Positions 7,460 through 12,953 of a stretch of 13,207 nucleotides of DNA are shown one piece after another (the stretch's first letter is position 1; each line of letters begins with the position of its first letter). Position numbers and translations under genes: made by a program. The DNA comes from Prevotella sp. UBA2756. GTDB taxonomy: Bacteria; Bacteroidota; Bacteroidia; Bacteroidales; Bacteroidaceae. Below the pieces are notes generated by a model. The model was not told the origin of the DNA and did no database searches. It worked only from the letters and a program-made list of their open reading frames with translations. Where the stretch lies: contig DEJE01000042.1 in NCBI GenBank assembly GCA_002353205.1, positions 1 through 13,207 on the forward strand. The letters run 5' to 3'.

Positions 7460-7479
7460 AATTGTGAACGTGCACAATT
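7460..7479. promoter_or_regulatory. 20-bp near-perfect palindrome, possible operator
   Basis: Arms AATTGTG and CACAATT enclose AACGTG; 9 of 10 base pairs match. Its core CGTGCAC recurs in the 8-bp palindrome CGTGCACG at 7519-7526, 40-60 bp downstream. Both lie well upstream of the promoter of the NlpC/P60 gene. The rest of the 307-base gap at 7355-7661 holds that promoter and no other clear gene. Confidence 0.35.
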
Positions 7480-7611
7480 GAACCTTTCTTCAAGCTGAAT
7501 GCCCTAAACGCTTGTTATCGTGCACGTAAGAGAAAAAACGGGATGCAAAATCCGACTTTTCGACAAGTCCAAAAAGATGTAAATCGGTTTTTCCCACTGC
7601 TCGGTTTTTCG

Positions 7612-7619
7612 TAACTTTG
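7612..7619 (+). promoter_or_regulatory. -7 promoter box (TAACTTTG) of the NlpC/P60 gene
   Basis: A perfect TAnnTTTG box followed by GCA. A T-rich stretch (TTTT at 7589-7592) lies 19 bp upstream in the -33 position. The nonamer CGGTTTTTC occurs twice just upstream (7585-7593 and 7602-7610), 17 bp apart. The expected leader is about 40 nt to the ATG at 7662. Confidence 0.7.
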
Positions 7620-7661
7620 CATTGCAAAATTTACCAATCATCCTAATCAATTAGAGTTTTC

Positions 7662-8243
7662 ATGAGAAAAAAGATATTCCTTTGTGTTGCTGTTTTCATG
7701 CTGGCAATGGTGGCTCCCACCACGGCAGGGCCTAAAAAGAACAAGAAAGAGAGCAAGACCGAGGAGAGATATCAGGAAATAGACAATTACGACTTCCTCT
7801 ATACTGGCGGCGAATACGATTTCGACAACAGCTACAGCTACAATTTCGATGTGGTGAGTATGGAGAACGTCATGGACGAGGCTTTCTCTCACCTCGGAGC
7901 ACGCTATCGTCATGGCGCCAAAGGTCCCTATGCCTTCGACTGCTCGGGATTCACAAGCTATGTCTACGGGCAGATCGGCGTTCAGCTGAGCCCCTCATCG
8001 CGCGACCAGTATGCCAGCAACATGCCCATCAGCAACCGTGAACTCCAGCGCGGCGACCTCGTCTTCTTCAGCGGCCGCAGCGGTCGTGGCGGTGTGGGCC
8101 ATGTGGGGATTGTCGTCGATGTGGATGAGCACACGGGGTCGTTCAACTTCATCCACGCCAGCGTGAGCCGCGGTGTGATGGTGAACAACTCCAACGAGGC
8201 TTACTACCGCAGCCGATACATCGGTGCCCGACGAGTGAAATAA
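7662..8243 (+). CDS. Secreted NlpC/P60-family peptidoglycan hydrolase
   Basis: A 193-residue exported cysteine peptidase, likely a cell-wall endopeptidase cutting within or near the stem peptide. The N-terminus (MRKKIFLCVAVFMLAMVAPTTA) is a signal peptide, with cleavage probably near residue 22; there is no convincing lipobox. A low-complexity Lys/Glu and Tyr/Asp-rich linker (about 24-66) leads to the NlpC/P60 domain (about 67-193). The catalytic Cys94 lies in FDCSGF, His147 in GHVGIVVD, and the third polar residue His165 in IHAS. RGDLVFF (130-136) is also typical. The gene has its own promoter and a downstream hairpin terminator, so it is probably monocistronic. Confidence 0.9.
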   Translation: MRKKIFLCVAVFMLAMVAPTTAGPKKNKKESKTEERYQEIDNYDFLYTGGEYDFDNSYSYNFDVVSMENVMDEAFSHLGARYRHGAKGPYAFDCSGFTSYVYGQIGVQLSPSSRDQYASNMPISNRELQRGDLVFFSGRSGRGGVGHVGIVVDVDEHTGSFNFIHASVSRGVMVNNSNEAYYRSRYIGARRVK

Positions 8244-8274
8244 TTTTTTTTATGATGAAATAAGTATTAGATGG

Positions 8275-8308
8275 AGCACGGTTCTCGCGATGAGAGTCGT
8301 GCTTTTTT
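8275..8308 (+). terminator. Rho-independent terminator after the NlpC/P60 gene
   Basis: AGCACG (8275-8280) pairs with CGTGCT (8298-8303). An inner TCTC/GAGA stem (8283-8286 with 8292-8295 approximately) supports it, and six T residues follow (8303-8308). It lies 31 bases after the stop codon. Confidence 0.8.
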
Positions 8309-8314
8309 CGTGAA

Positions 8315-8347
8315 GCCCTCCCCCTGCCCCTCCCGAAAGGAGGGGAG
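8315..8347 (-). repeat. G-rich REP-like hairpin element, copy 3
   Basis: On the minus strand: CTCCCCTCC-TTTC-GGGAGGGG hairpin, then CAGGGGGAGGGC. It is identical at 32 of 33 positions to the element at 10741-10773, which has the opposite orientation. Runs GGG-A-GGGG-CA-GGGGG-A-GGG fit a G-quadruplex. It sits between two terminators in the convergent gap of the NlpC/P60 gene and rplS. Confidence 0.7.
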
Positions 8348-8385
8348 AGTGTACAGTTGGTAGTGGAGAATTGGGAGTAGGAGAT

Positions 8386-8420
8386 AAAAAAAAGAGACCT
8401 TTGCCGTGGCAATGTCTCTT
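8386..8420 (-). terminator. Terminator of rplS
   Basis: AAGAGAC (8392-8398) pairs with GTCTCTT (8414-8420), with an inner TGCC/GGCA stem. On the minus strand a run of eight T residues (complement of 8386-8393) follows. A CTTTTTC tract on the plus side suggests it may also work in the other direction. Confidence 0.75.
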
Positions 8421-8445
8421 CTTTTTCCTTTCCGAAAGGTAACTC

Positions 8446-8808
8446 TTAGTCCTTCTTGATAGCTGTGCGCTTCTCGGCAATGCGGGCTTTCTTACCCGTG
8501 AGCTTGCGCAGGTAGTACAGCTTGGCGCGGCGAACCTTACCAATCTTGTTCACCTCGATGCTGTCGATGTTCGGGCTCTCGATGGGGAATATACGCTCCA
8601 CACCAACGGTGCCAGACATCTTGCGAACGGTGAAGCGCTTCTTGTCGCCATGACCGCAGATCTTGATGACCACGCCACGGTAGAGCTGGATGCGCTCCTT
8701 GTTACCCTCAATGATTTTGTAAGCAACGGTAATGGTGTCGCCCGACTTGAACTCGGGGAACTTCTTGCCGGTTGCAAATGCTTCTTCAGCAACTTTGATC
8801 AAATCCAT
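8446..8808 (-). CDS. rplS: 50S ribosomal protein L19
   Basis: A 120-residue protein, the normal length of bL19, which sits at the interface of the ribosomal subunits. Diagnostic stretches: FKSGDTITVAYKIIEGNKERIQLYRGVVI, FTVRKMSGTVGVERIFPIESPNIDSIEV and GKVRRAKLYYLRKLTGKKARI. The start at 8808 gives MDLIKVAEEAF, the usual N-terminus of this family in the phylum; the frame remains open upstream to an ATG at 8880, but those 24 residues (cysteine-rich, MEGRRVACLCC) are not part of L19. Convergent with the NlpC/P60 gene and divergent from the lipoprotein gene at 9008. A leader of about 90 nt separates the predicted promoter from the start. Confidence 0.97.
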   Translation of the reverse strand: MDLIKVAEEAFATGKKFPEFKSGDTITVAYKIIEGNKERIQLYRGVVIKICGHGDKKRFTVRKMSGTVGVERIFPIESPNIDSIEVNKIGKVRRAKLYYLRKLTGKKARIAEKRTAIKKD

Positions 8809-8902
8809 TTGTCTAAAATGATTTTTAAATTCGTAATAAGTTTCCGCGCAACATAGACAGGCTACTCTTCTTCCTTCCATCGGTTACGTCGAAAAAGCGG
8901 TG

Positions 8903-8910
8903 CAAAGGTA
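8903..8910 (-). promoter_or_regulatory. -7 promoter box of rplS (TACCTTTG on minus strand)
   Basis: The complement of 8903-8910 reads TACCTTTG followed by CACC, a perfect TAnnTTTG box. No clear -33 element is visible 19 bp further upstream. It stands back to back, about 90 bp away, with the promoter of the gene at 9008. Confidence 0.6.
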
Positions 8911-8995
8911 CGATATTTTTTTGATATACAGACTCTTCGACCCTATATTTTTCGTTTTTCAGACGAAAAAACTTGTCCGTTACCGTTCTTTTTCG

Positions 8996-9003
8996 TATCT
9001 TTG
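8996..9003 (+). promoter_or_regulatory. -7 promoter box (TATCTTTG) directly before the ATG of the lipoprotein gene
   Basis: TATCTTTG at 8996-9003, with TTGT at 8973-8976 exactly 19 bp upstream in the -33 position. The ATG at 9008-9010 begins only 5 bases after the box, where transcription itself would be expected to start. This implies a leaderless or nearly leaderless mRNA. Confidence 0.7.
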
Positions 9004-9007
9004 TGCC

Positions 9008-9778
9008 ATGCAAAAGAGAAAAATCATCATTGGTGGACTGTCGCTACTCATGCTGACAGCAACATCGTGCAAGTCGAACTATGCGCTCACCGACGTCACG
9101 AGGACGCGCATACTGGTCGACAAACGCTACGACGCGCAACCCGACCAAGAGGCCACGGCCTTCATGGCTTCCTACAAACACGAGGTCGACAGCGTGATGT
9201 CGCCCGTCGTCGGAGAGATAGCGCGCTACATGGCGGCGAAGAAACCCGAGAGCGAACTATCCAACCTGCTTGCCGACATACTGGTATGGGCTGGGAAAAA
9301 GTATGGCGAGAAGCCCGACTTCGGCATCTACAACATGGGAGGCATCCGCGCTGCCTTCGCCAAAGGGAAGGTGACCTACGGCGACGTCCTCGACGTGGCA
9401 CCCTTCGAGAACAAGATAGCCTTCGTCACGCTCAGCGGAGAGAAGGTGCTGGAGCTGTTCCGGCAGATTGCACTCACCGGCGGCGAGGCCGTCAGCCACG
9501 GTGTGCAGATGGTCATCACGTCCGACGGGAAGATGAAGTCGCTACGGCTTCACGGCAAGGAAATCGACCCCGGCGCAAGCTACCGCGTGGCATCCATCGA
9601 CTATGTGATACAAGGCAACGACCGGCTGGAGGCTTTCAAGGCCAAGACCGACGTCAACTCCCCACAGGAGGCGAGCAACAACCTGCGCTTCGTCATCATG
9701 GACTATTTCCGTGAGCAGGCGGCCAAGGGTGTCGTCGTCGACAGTAAGGTGGAAGGACGCATCGTCGTTGAAGACTGA
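9008..9778 (+). CDS. Lipoprotein with 5'-nucleotidase C-terminal domain
   Basis: 256 residues. The N-terminus MQKRKIIIGGLSLLMLTATSC is a lipoprotein signal peptide with lipobox ending at Cys21. The rest (about 85-256) matches the substrate-recognition domain of 5'-nucleotidases such as UshA: NLLADILVWAG, DFGIYNMGGIRAAFAKGKVTYGDVLDVAPFENKIAFVTLSGEKVLELF. The N-G-G-I-R motif and PFEN segment help bind the nucleotide in the family. The metal-binding domain is absent here and is encoded by the next gene, so the two proteins probably work as one periplasmic enzyme that removes phosphate from nucleotides. The start at 9008 is fixed by the signal peptide; the frame is open upstream to 8900, but the added residues would precede the signal sequence and the promoter. 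Confidence 0.88.
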   Translation: MQKRKIIIGGLSLLMLTATSCKSNYALTDVTRTRILVDKRYDAQPDQEATAFMASYKHEVDSVMSPVVGEIARYMAAKKPESELSNLLADILVWAGKKYGEKPDFGIYNMGGIRAAFAKGKVTYGDVLDVAPFENKIAFVTLSGEKVLELFRQIALTGGEAVSHGVQMVITSDGKMKSLRLHGKEIDPGASYRVASIDYVIQGNDRLEAFKAKTDVNSPQEASNNLRFVIMDYFREQAAKGVVVDSKVEGRIVVED

Positions 9779-9798
9779 ACCGGAAAAACAGACAGGAA

Positions 9799-10677
9799 AT
9801 GAAAAAGCTATATATATATAATAAGGTGGGACGCGCGGCACTGACGGTGCTGCTCACTGGCGCGCTGACCCTCGTTCCCAACGATGCTTCCGCGCAGAAG
9901 CAGCTCGTCATACTCCATACCAACGACACCCACAGCACCATCTACCCCCTGAGCGAGAACCTGGCCGACACGATGCTCGCCGGTCGTGGAGGATTCGTCA
10001 GGCGTATCGCCATGCTCAAGGAAGAACGGAAGAAGAATCCCGGCCTGCTGCTCTTCGACAGCGGCGACTTCTGTCAGGGCTCGCCCTACTTCACCATGTA
10101 TAAAGGCGACGTGGAGGTGGGACTGATGAACCGCATGCACTACGACGCAGGAACCATCGGCAACCATGAGTTCGACTACGGACTGGAGAACATGGCGCGC
10201 ATGTTCCGCAACCTCAACTTCCCCATCGTCTGTGCCAACTACGACTTCACGGGCACTGCCGCCGAAGGAACCACCAAGGAGTTCGTCATACTGAAGCGCA
10301 ACGGACTGAAGATCGGCGTCTTCGGGCTCTCGCCCAAGCTGTCGGGACTCGTCTCCGACACCAACTGCGAGGGCGTGAAGTTCGAGAATCCCATCGAGGC
10401 TGCGAAGCGCGTCGTCGCAAAGCTGCAACAGAAGAAGTGCGACGTCATCATCTGCATCTCACACCTGGGGTGGACAACGCTCAACGGCGTCGACGACCAG
10501 CAGCTCATCGCCCAGACGCGCGACATCGACCTCGTGCTCGGCGGGCATTCCCACACCTATTTCGAAGACCTGCGCTACGTCAAGAACCTCGACGGCAAGG
10601 AGATTCCCGTCGACCAGAACGGCAAGCACGCCCTCTTCGTGGGCCGCATGGTGCTCGATTTCAAGAAGAAAAAATAA
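9799..10677 (+). CDS. Metallophosphatase-domain half of a split 5'-nucleotidase
   Basis: 292 residues, exported (signal peptide with cleavage probably after NDASA, residue 32). All calcineurin-like metallophosphatase motifs are present: Asp43 and His45 in HTNDTH, Asp90 in FDSGDFCQGS, Asn122-His123 in GNHEFDYG, His222 in SHLGW, and His250/His252 in GGHSHTYF. These bind two metal ions. It ends shortly after the catalytic domain and lacks the C-terminal nucleotide-recognition domain, which is encoded by the preceding gene. Length equals the N-terminal domain of UshA-type enzymes. It lies 20 bases after the upstream stop with an AGGAA ribosome-binding site (9794-9798 approximately), so the two genes form an operon. 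Confidence 0.92.
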   Translation: MKKLYIYNKVGRAALTVLLTGALTLVPNDASAQKQLVILHTNDTHSTIYPLSENLADTMLAGRGGFVRRIAMLKEERKKNPGLLLFDSGDFCQGSPYFTMYKGDVEVGLMNRMHYDAGTIGNHEFDYGLENMARMFRNLNFPIVCANYDFTGTAAEGTTKEFVILKRNGLKIGVFGLSPKLSGLVSDTNCEGVKFENPIEAAKRVVAKLQQKKCDVIICISHLGWTTLNGVDDQQLIAQTRDIDLVLGGHSHTYFEDLRYVKNLDGKEIPVDQNGKHALFVGRMVLDFKKKK

Positions 10678-10722
10678 GAAACGGGAGTTCTTCGGTGCGA
10701 GAACTCCCGTTTCTTATTTTTT
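10676..10722. terminator. Strong hairpin terminator, probably bidirectional
   Basis: A perfect 16-bp stem: AAGAAACGGGAGTTCT (10676-10691) pairs with its complement at 10700-10715 around an 8-base loop. It starts inside the stop codon of the metallophosphatase gene. ATTTTTT follows on the plus strand, and an A-run precedes it (T-run on the minus strand), so it could also stop transcription from the convergent porT-like gene. Confidence 0.88.
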
Positions 10723-10740
10723 ATCTATCGCCTCTACACA

Positions 10741-10773
10741 CTCCCCTCCTTTCGGGAGGGGCCGGGGGAGGGC
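10741..10773 (+). repeat. G-rich REP-like hairpin element, copy 4
   Basis: CTCCCCTCC-TTTC-GGGAGGGG hairpin followed by CCGGGGGAGGGC; nearly identical to the copy at 8315-8347 in reverse orientation. Four G-runs fit a G-quadruplex. It sits 7 bases beyond the stop codon of the minus-strand porT-like gene. Confidence 0.7.
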
Positions 10774-10780
10774 TCCTCCT

Positions 10781-11527
10781 CTACTCGAAGTTCAGCGTCA
10801 GGGCGATGATCTTTGTCTGCGCCTTGCGCACCGAGTTGCTGTACATCATCATGTTGCGGTCCTTCATGTTGCGCGTGTGGTCGGTGTCCAGAGCGTTCGT
10901 CAGACTGTAGGCGAATTTCAGCTCGGGGCGGAACTTGAAGAACGGCAGGTAGAAATCGCAGCCGATACCCACTTCCACGTAGCAGTCGAACTTCTTCAGC
11001 TTCACGATGTCCTCATCCTTACCCGAGAGGTTGAGCATCGGCATCACGCCGGCCATCAGGTAAGGACGGTGGTTATTGAAGCGCTCGGCACTGAATATCA
11101 GGTCAACCGGCGTGCCGATGTAGATCGTCTTCATGTCCTGACGCTTTTCCTGAGGATTACCGTCCTCCGTCTTGTCGGTGAAGTTGCGGAAAGTCAGGTG
11201 GCGGTTGCCGAACAGCAGGGTGGGGGATGCGCGGAGGGAGAAATGCTTGTGAAGGCGCGCCTCACCGAGTACGCCCACCGTGAAGCCCGGATCCCAGCGG
11301 TCTTGGTCGCATGTGATCAGCTTCTCACCCTGCGTGCCGTCATCGAAGGTGACGGTCTGCGGACCGACGTTCTCAAACTCGATGTCCTGCAAATGCGTGC
11401 CCACGACGATTCCGAAGTGGAAAGGCCGAAGGTCGGTGTACGGGCGGTTCTGCACAACCTTCTCCTGAGCAGACGCCATGACGGCTGCACAGACAGAAAG
11501 CAGGACGGTGAAAAATACTCTTTTCAT
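10781..11527 (-). CDS. porT: PorT-like outer-membrane protein of the type IX secretion system
   Basis: 248 residues. The signal peptide (MKRVFFTVLLSVCAAVMASA) is cleaved probably before Gln21. The mature part is a small beta-barrel type protein; YTDLRPFHFGIVVGTH, the middle segment DPGFTVGVLGEARLHKHFSLRASPTLLFG, and FDCYVEVGIGCDFYLPFFKFRPELKFAYSL near the C-terminus match my memory of PorT from Porphyromonas gingivalis and its relatives. PorT is needed for type IX secretion of proteins with a C-terminal sorting domain. The protein ends in Phe-Glu (LTLNFE). The start at 11527 is chosen because it gives the signal peptide; the frame is open to 11752 but crosses the ferredoxin promoter. No other secretion-system gene is in the window. 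A weak TAACTTTC box on the minus strand near 11610 could be its promoter. Confidence 0.82.
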   Translation of the reverse strand: MKRVFFTVLLSVCAAVMASAQEKVVQNRPYTDLRPFHFGIVVGTHLQDIEFENVGPQTVTFDDGTQGEKLITCDQDRWDPGFTVGVLGEARLHKHFSLRASPTLLFGNRHLTFRNFTDKTEDGNPQEKRQDMKTIYIGTPVDLIFSAERFNNHRPYLMAGVMPMLNLSGKDEDIVKLKKFDCYVEVGIGCDFYLPFFKFRPELKFAYSLTNALDTDHTRNMKDRNMMMYSNSVRKAQTKIIALTLNFE

Positions 11528-11631
11528 TTGATATATTAACGGGAGATTCAACTTTTTATTGCATCTTCCGTCTAAAAGAAGACCACCGTAATCAATAGAA
11601 AGTGAAAGAAAGTTAACAGCAGAGATTTTTC

Positions 11632-11673
11632 TACCTAAAAGTAGGTATGAATCAAAATTAATTCCTATCTTTG
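11632..11673 (+). promoter_or_regulatory. Ferredoxin promoter with overlapping palindrome
   Basis: A perfect TATCTTTG box (11666-11673) precedes the ferredoxin gene by 50 bases. The -33 position, 19 bp upstream, falls in the right arm of the perfect inverted repeat TACCTA-AAAG-TAGGTA (11632-11647), with no good TTTG or TTGG there. A protein bound to the palindrome would therefore touch the -33 region. Confidence 0.6.
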
Positions 11674-11723
11674 CATCATCAAAAGTGATTATTAACATTA
11701 TTAACAAACTAATAAAAATCATT

Positions 11724-11894
11724 ATGGCATACGTAATTGGAGAAGACTGCATTGCTTGCGGAACATGTATCGATGAGTGCCCCGTGGGCGCAATTTCTGA
11801 GGGTGAGCGCTATTCTATCGACCCCGATGCTTGCACCGAGTGCGGCACCTGCGCAGGTGTTTGCCCCTCTGAGGCAATCTCTCTGCCCGAGTAA
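11724..11894 (+). CDS. Small 2[4Fe-4S] ferredoxin
   Basis: A 56-residue electron carrier with two classical clusters: C9-x2-C12-x2-C15-x3-C19-P and C37-x2-C40-x2-C43-x3-C47-P, related by internal duplication (CIACGTCIDECPVGAIS / CTECGTCAGVCPSEAIS). This is the clostridial-type ferredoxin that accepts electrons from enzymes such as pyruvate:ferredoxin oxidoreductase in anaerobes. The start at 11724 (MAYVIGEDC) is the standard N-terminus; the frame is open upstream through AT-rich leader sequence only. It has its own promoter and terminator and is single-gene. Confidence 0.96.
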   Translation: MAYVIGEDCIACGTCIDECPVGAISEGERYSIDPDACTECGTCAGVCPSEAISLPE

Positions 11895-11915
11895 TACAGA
11901 ACGTTACAAAACAAA

Positions 11916-11946
11916 AGGCGGCTTTCATACGAAGGTCGCCTATTTT
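11916..11946 (+). terminator. Terminator of the ferredoxin gene
   Basis: AGGCG (11916-11920) pairs with CGCCT (11937-11941). The inner bases GCTTTC and GAAGGT extend the stem to about 11 bp including two G-T pairs, with loop ATAC. TATTTTC follows. Confidence 0.75.
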
Positions 11947-11964
11947 CATGCCATAAAACACCCC

Positions 11965-12252
11965 TCCTCACCCCGTCATTAGGCCCTCCTCACCCCGTCA
12001 TTAGGCCCAAGTCACGTCATCATTAAGCCCAAGTCACGTCGTCATTAAGCCCAAGTCATGTCGTCATTTGGCCTTAGTTGCGTTGCAAAATCAATTATTT
12101 TGCTGAGCAAAACAATTTAGATTGCAGACCAAAACAAATTATATTGCAAAGCAAAACAAATTAAATTGCAGGGAAAAACAAGATGAGTGGCAGGGCAAAA
12201 CAAAATGAATGGCAGGGCAAAACGAATGGAGTGGAATAATAAAATCAAAAAG
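11965..12252. repeat. 22-bp-period tandem array, about 13 units, with drifting sequence
   Basis: Units 11965-11986 and 11987-12008 are identical (TCCTCACCCCGTCATTAGG + CCC). Units starting 12009, 12031 and 12053 read AAGTCACGTCRTCATTAAG + CCC with small changes. From 12075 the period stays 22 bp and in register, but the sequence becomes A-rich: units at 12121, 12143 and 12165 are of the type ATTGCARRSCAAAACAAATT, and those at 12187 and 12209 read RTGGCAGGGCAAAACRAA. The last unit (12231-12252) is degenerate. A period of 22 does not keep a reading frame, and no gene is visible. This accounts for most of the 438-base gap between the ferredoxin and acetyltransferase genes and lies between two terminators that face each other. 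Confidence 0.85.
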
Positions 12253-12281
12253 GAGCACCCGGAATCGTCGGATGCTCCTTT
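12249..12281 (-). terminator. Terminator of the acetyltransferase gene
   Basis: AAAGGAGCA (12249-12257) pairs with TGCTCCTTT (12273-12281), a perfect 9-bp stem. On the minus strand a T-rich tract (complement of the A-rich end of the 22-bp array) follows. It lies 52 bases after the stop of the gene ending at 12333. Confidence 0.8.
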
Positions 12282-12332
12282 GAAGAATTATCACGGCACC
12301 TTTGGAATAAAATGGCTGGAGCTTCATTTTAT

Positions 12333-12953
12333 TCATCTTACAGCGTTGATGTTTTTTTGCAGTTCTTCTAAGAACCGGGTGGCGTGTCCGCCATCCATCT
12401 GTGCGTGATGGAACTGGAAGGAGATTGGTAGCGTGGTCTTCAGCCAGCCCTTGCGATAGCGTCCCCATGCAAGGAAGGGATTGGTGAAGATGCCGCTGTA
12501 CTGGTTGACGATGCTGTCGAGCTCCGTCCCGGTCACGGCCGAAGTGCCTACGATGACGGCCTCCTCGTCCAAGATGTCCTGACAGGTCTGGCGAATGGTA
12601 GTTGTCAGGTGCAGGTAGTTGGCGTTGAACTGCTCCAGGTCATCGCTGACGGCAATGTCGCAGAAACTGAGCCCGCCCTTGATGTTTTCCACGATCATGT
12701 TGACGGCCATGCGGTCGTATTTGTACAGTTTCCCGTCATGGGGAAGCATATAGAACTCCTCTATCCTGGAGGCCGTTTTGCCGATGCACCAGCACAGCAG
12801 CATGTTGAATTTCAGTCCGCGCCGTCTGCTGACCCTGCAGAGCCTCGTCACGTCGAAGGTCTTTGTGAGCGTCACCATCGGCATGGGCGACTTCATCCAC
12901 AGCTCGAACGCCATCGCCCGACTGGTCTCTTTGGGATTGATCTCCTGTTTCAT
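12333..12953 (-). CDS. CatA-like (chloramphenicol acetyltransferase fold) O-acetyltransferase
   Basis: 206 residues, close to the usual 210-220 of type A chloramphenicol acetyltransferases, which move an acetyl group from acetyl-CoA to a hydroxyl group as trimers. The catalytic motif HHAQMDGGH is at 182-190: His183 is the expected base and Asp187 the structural residue. Other family-like stretches are FNMLLCWCIGKTASRIEEFYML (49-70), GLSFCDIAVSDD (94-105) and the NPFLAWGRYRKGWLKTTLPISFQFHHAQ run (158-185). Many Bacteroidota have such chromosomal homologues, whose natural substrate is unknown; drug resistance cannot be concluded. The start codon overlaps the stop of the upstream flavoprotein gene (TAATG), so translation is probably coupled. 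Confidence 0.85.
   Translation of the reverse strand: MKQEINPKETSRAMAFELWMKSPMPMVTLTKTFDVTRLCRVSRRRGLKFNMLLCWCIGKTASRIEEFYMLPHDGKLYKYDRMAVNMIVENIKGGLSFCDIAVSDDLEQFNANYLHLTTTIRQTCQDILDEEAVIVGTSAVTGTELDSIVNQYSGIFTNPFLAWGRYRKGWLKTTLPISFQFHHAQMDGGHATRFLEELQKNINAVR

Noticed and set aside
8811..8817. Extra half-site TGTCTAA-like sequence before rplS
   Set aside because: Only a half-site, not a palindrome, and without the promoter spacing of the three modules.
8809..8880. N-terminal extension of L19 from ATG 8880
   Set aside because: L19 begins with MDLIKVAEEAF; the extra residues are cysteine-rich and lie in the 5' leader after the predicted promoter.
8900..9007. Longer N-terminus for the gene at 9008
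   Set aside because: It would place 36 residues before the lipoprotein signal peptide and would need transcription from upstream of the predicted promoter.
9001..9714. 237-codon open frame overlapping the 5'-nucleotidase lipoprotein
   Set aside because: Arg/His-rich shadow of the real frame with no recognisable domain, signal or start.
10877..11539. 220-codon plus-strand frame opposite the PorT-like gene
   Set aside because: Antisense to a gene with clear family features; composition typical of antisense shadows (Glu, Val, His-rich).
11528..11752. Longer N-terminus for the PorT-like protein
   Set aside because: The frame runs through the divergent ferredoxin promoter and start; a good signal peptide begins at 11527.
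11965..12252. CRISPR array
   Set aside because: Units follow each other directly without unique spacers, the period is only 22 bp, and no cas gene is near.
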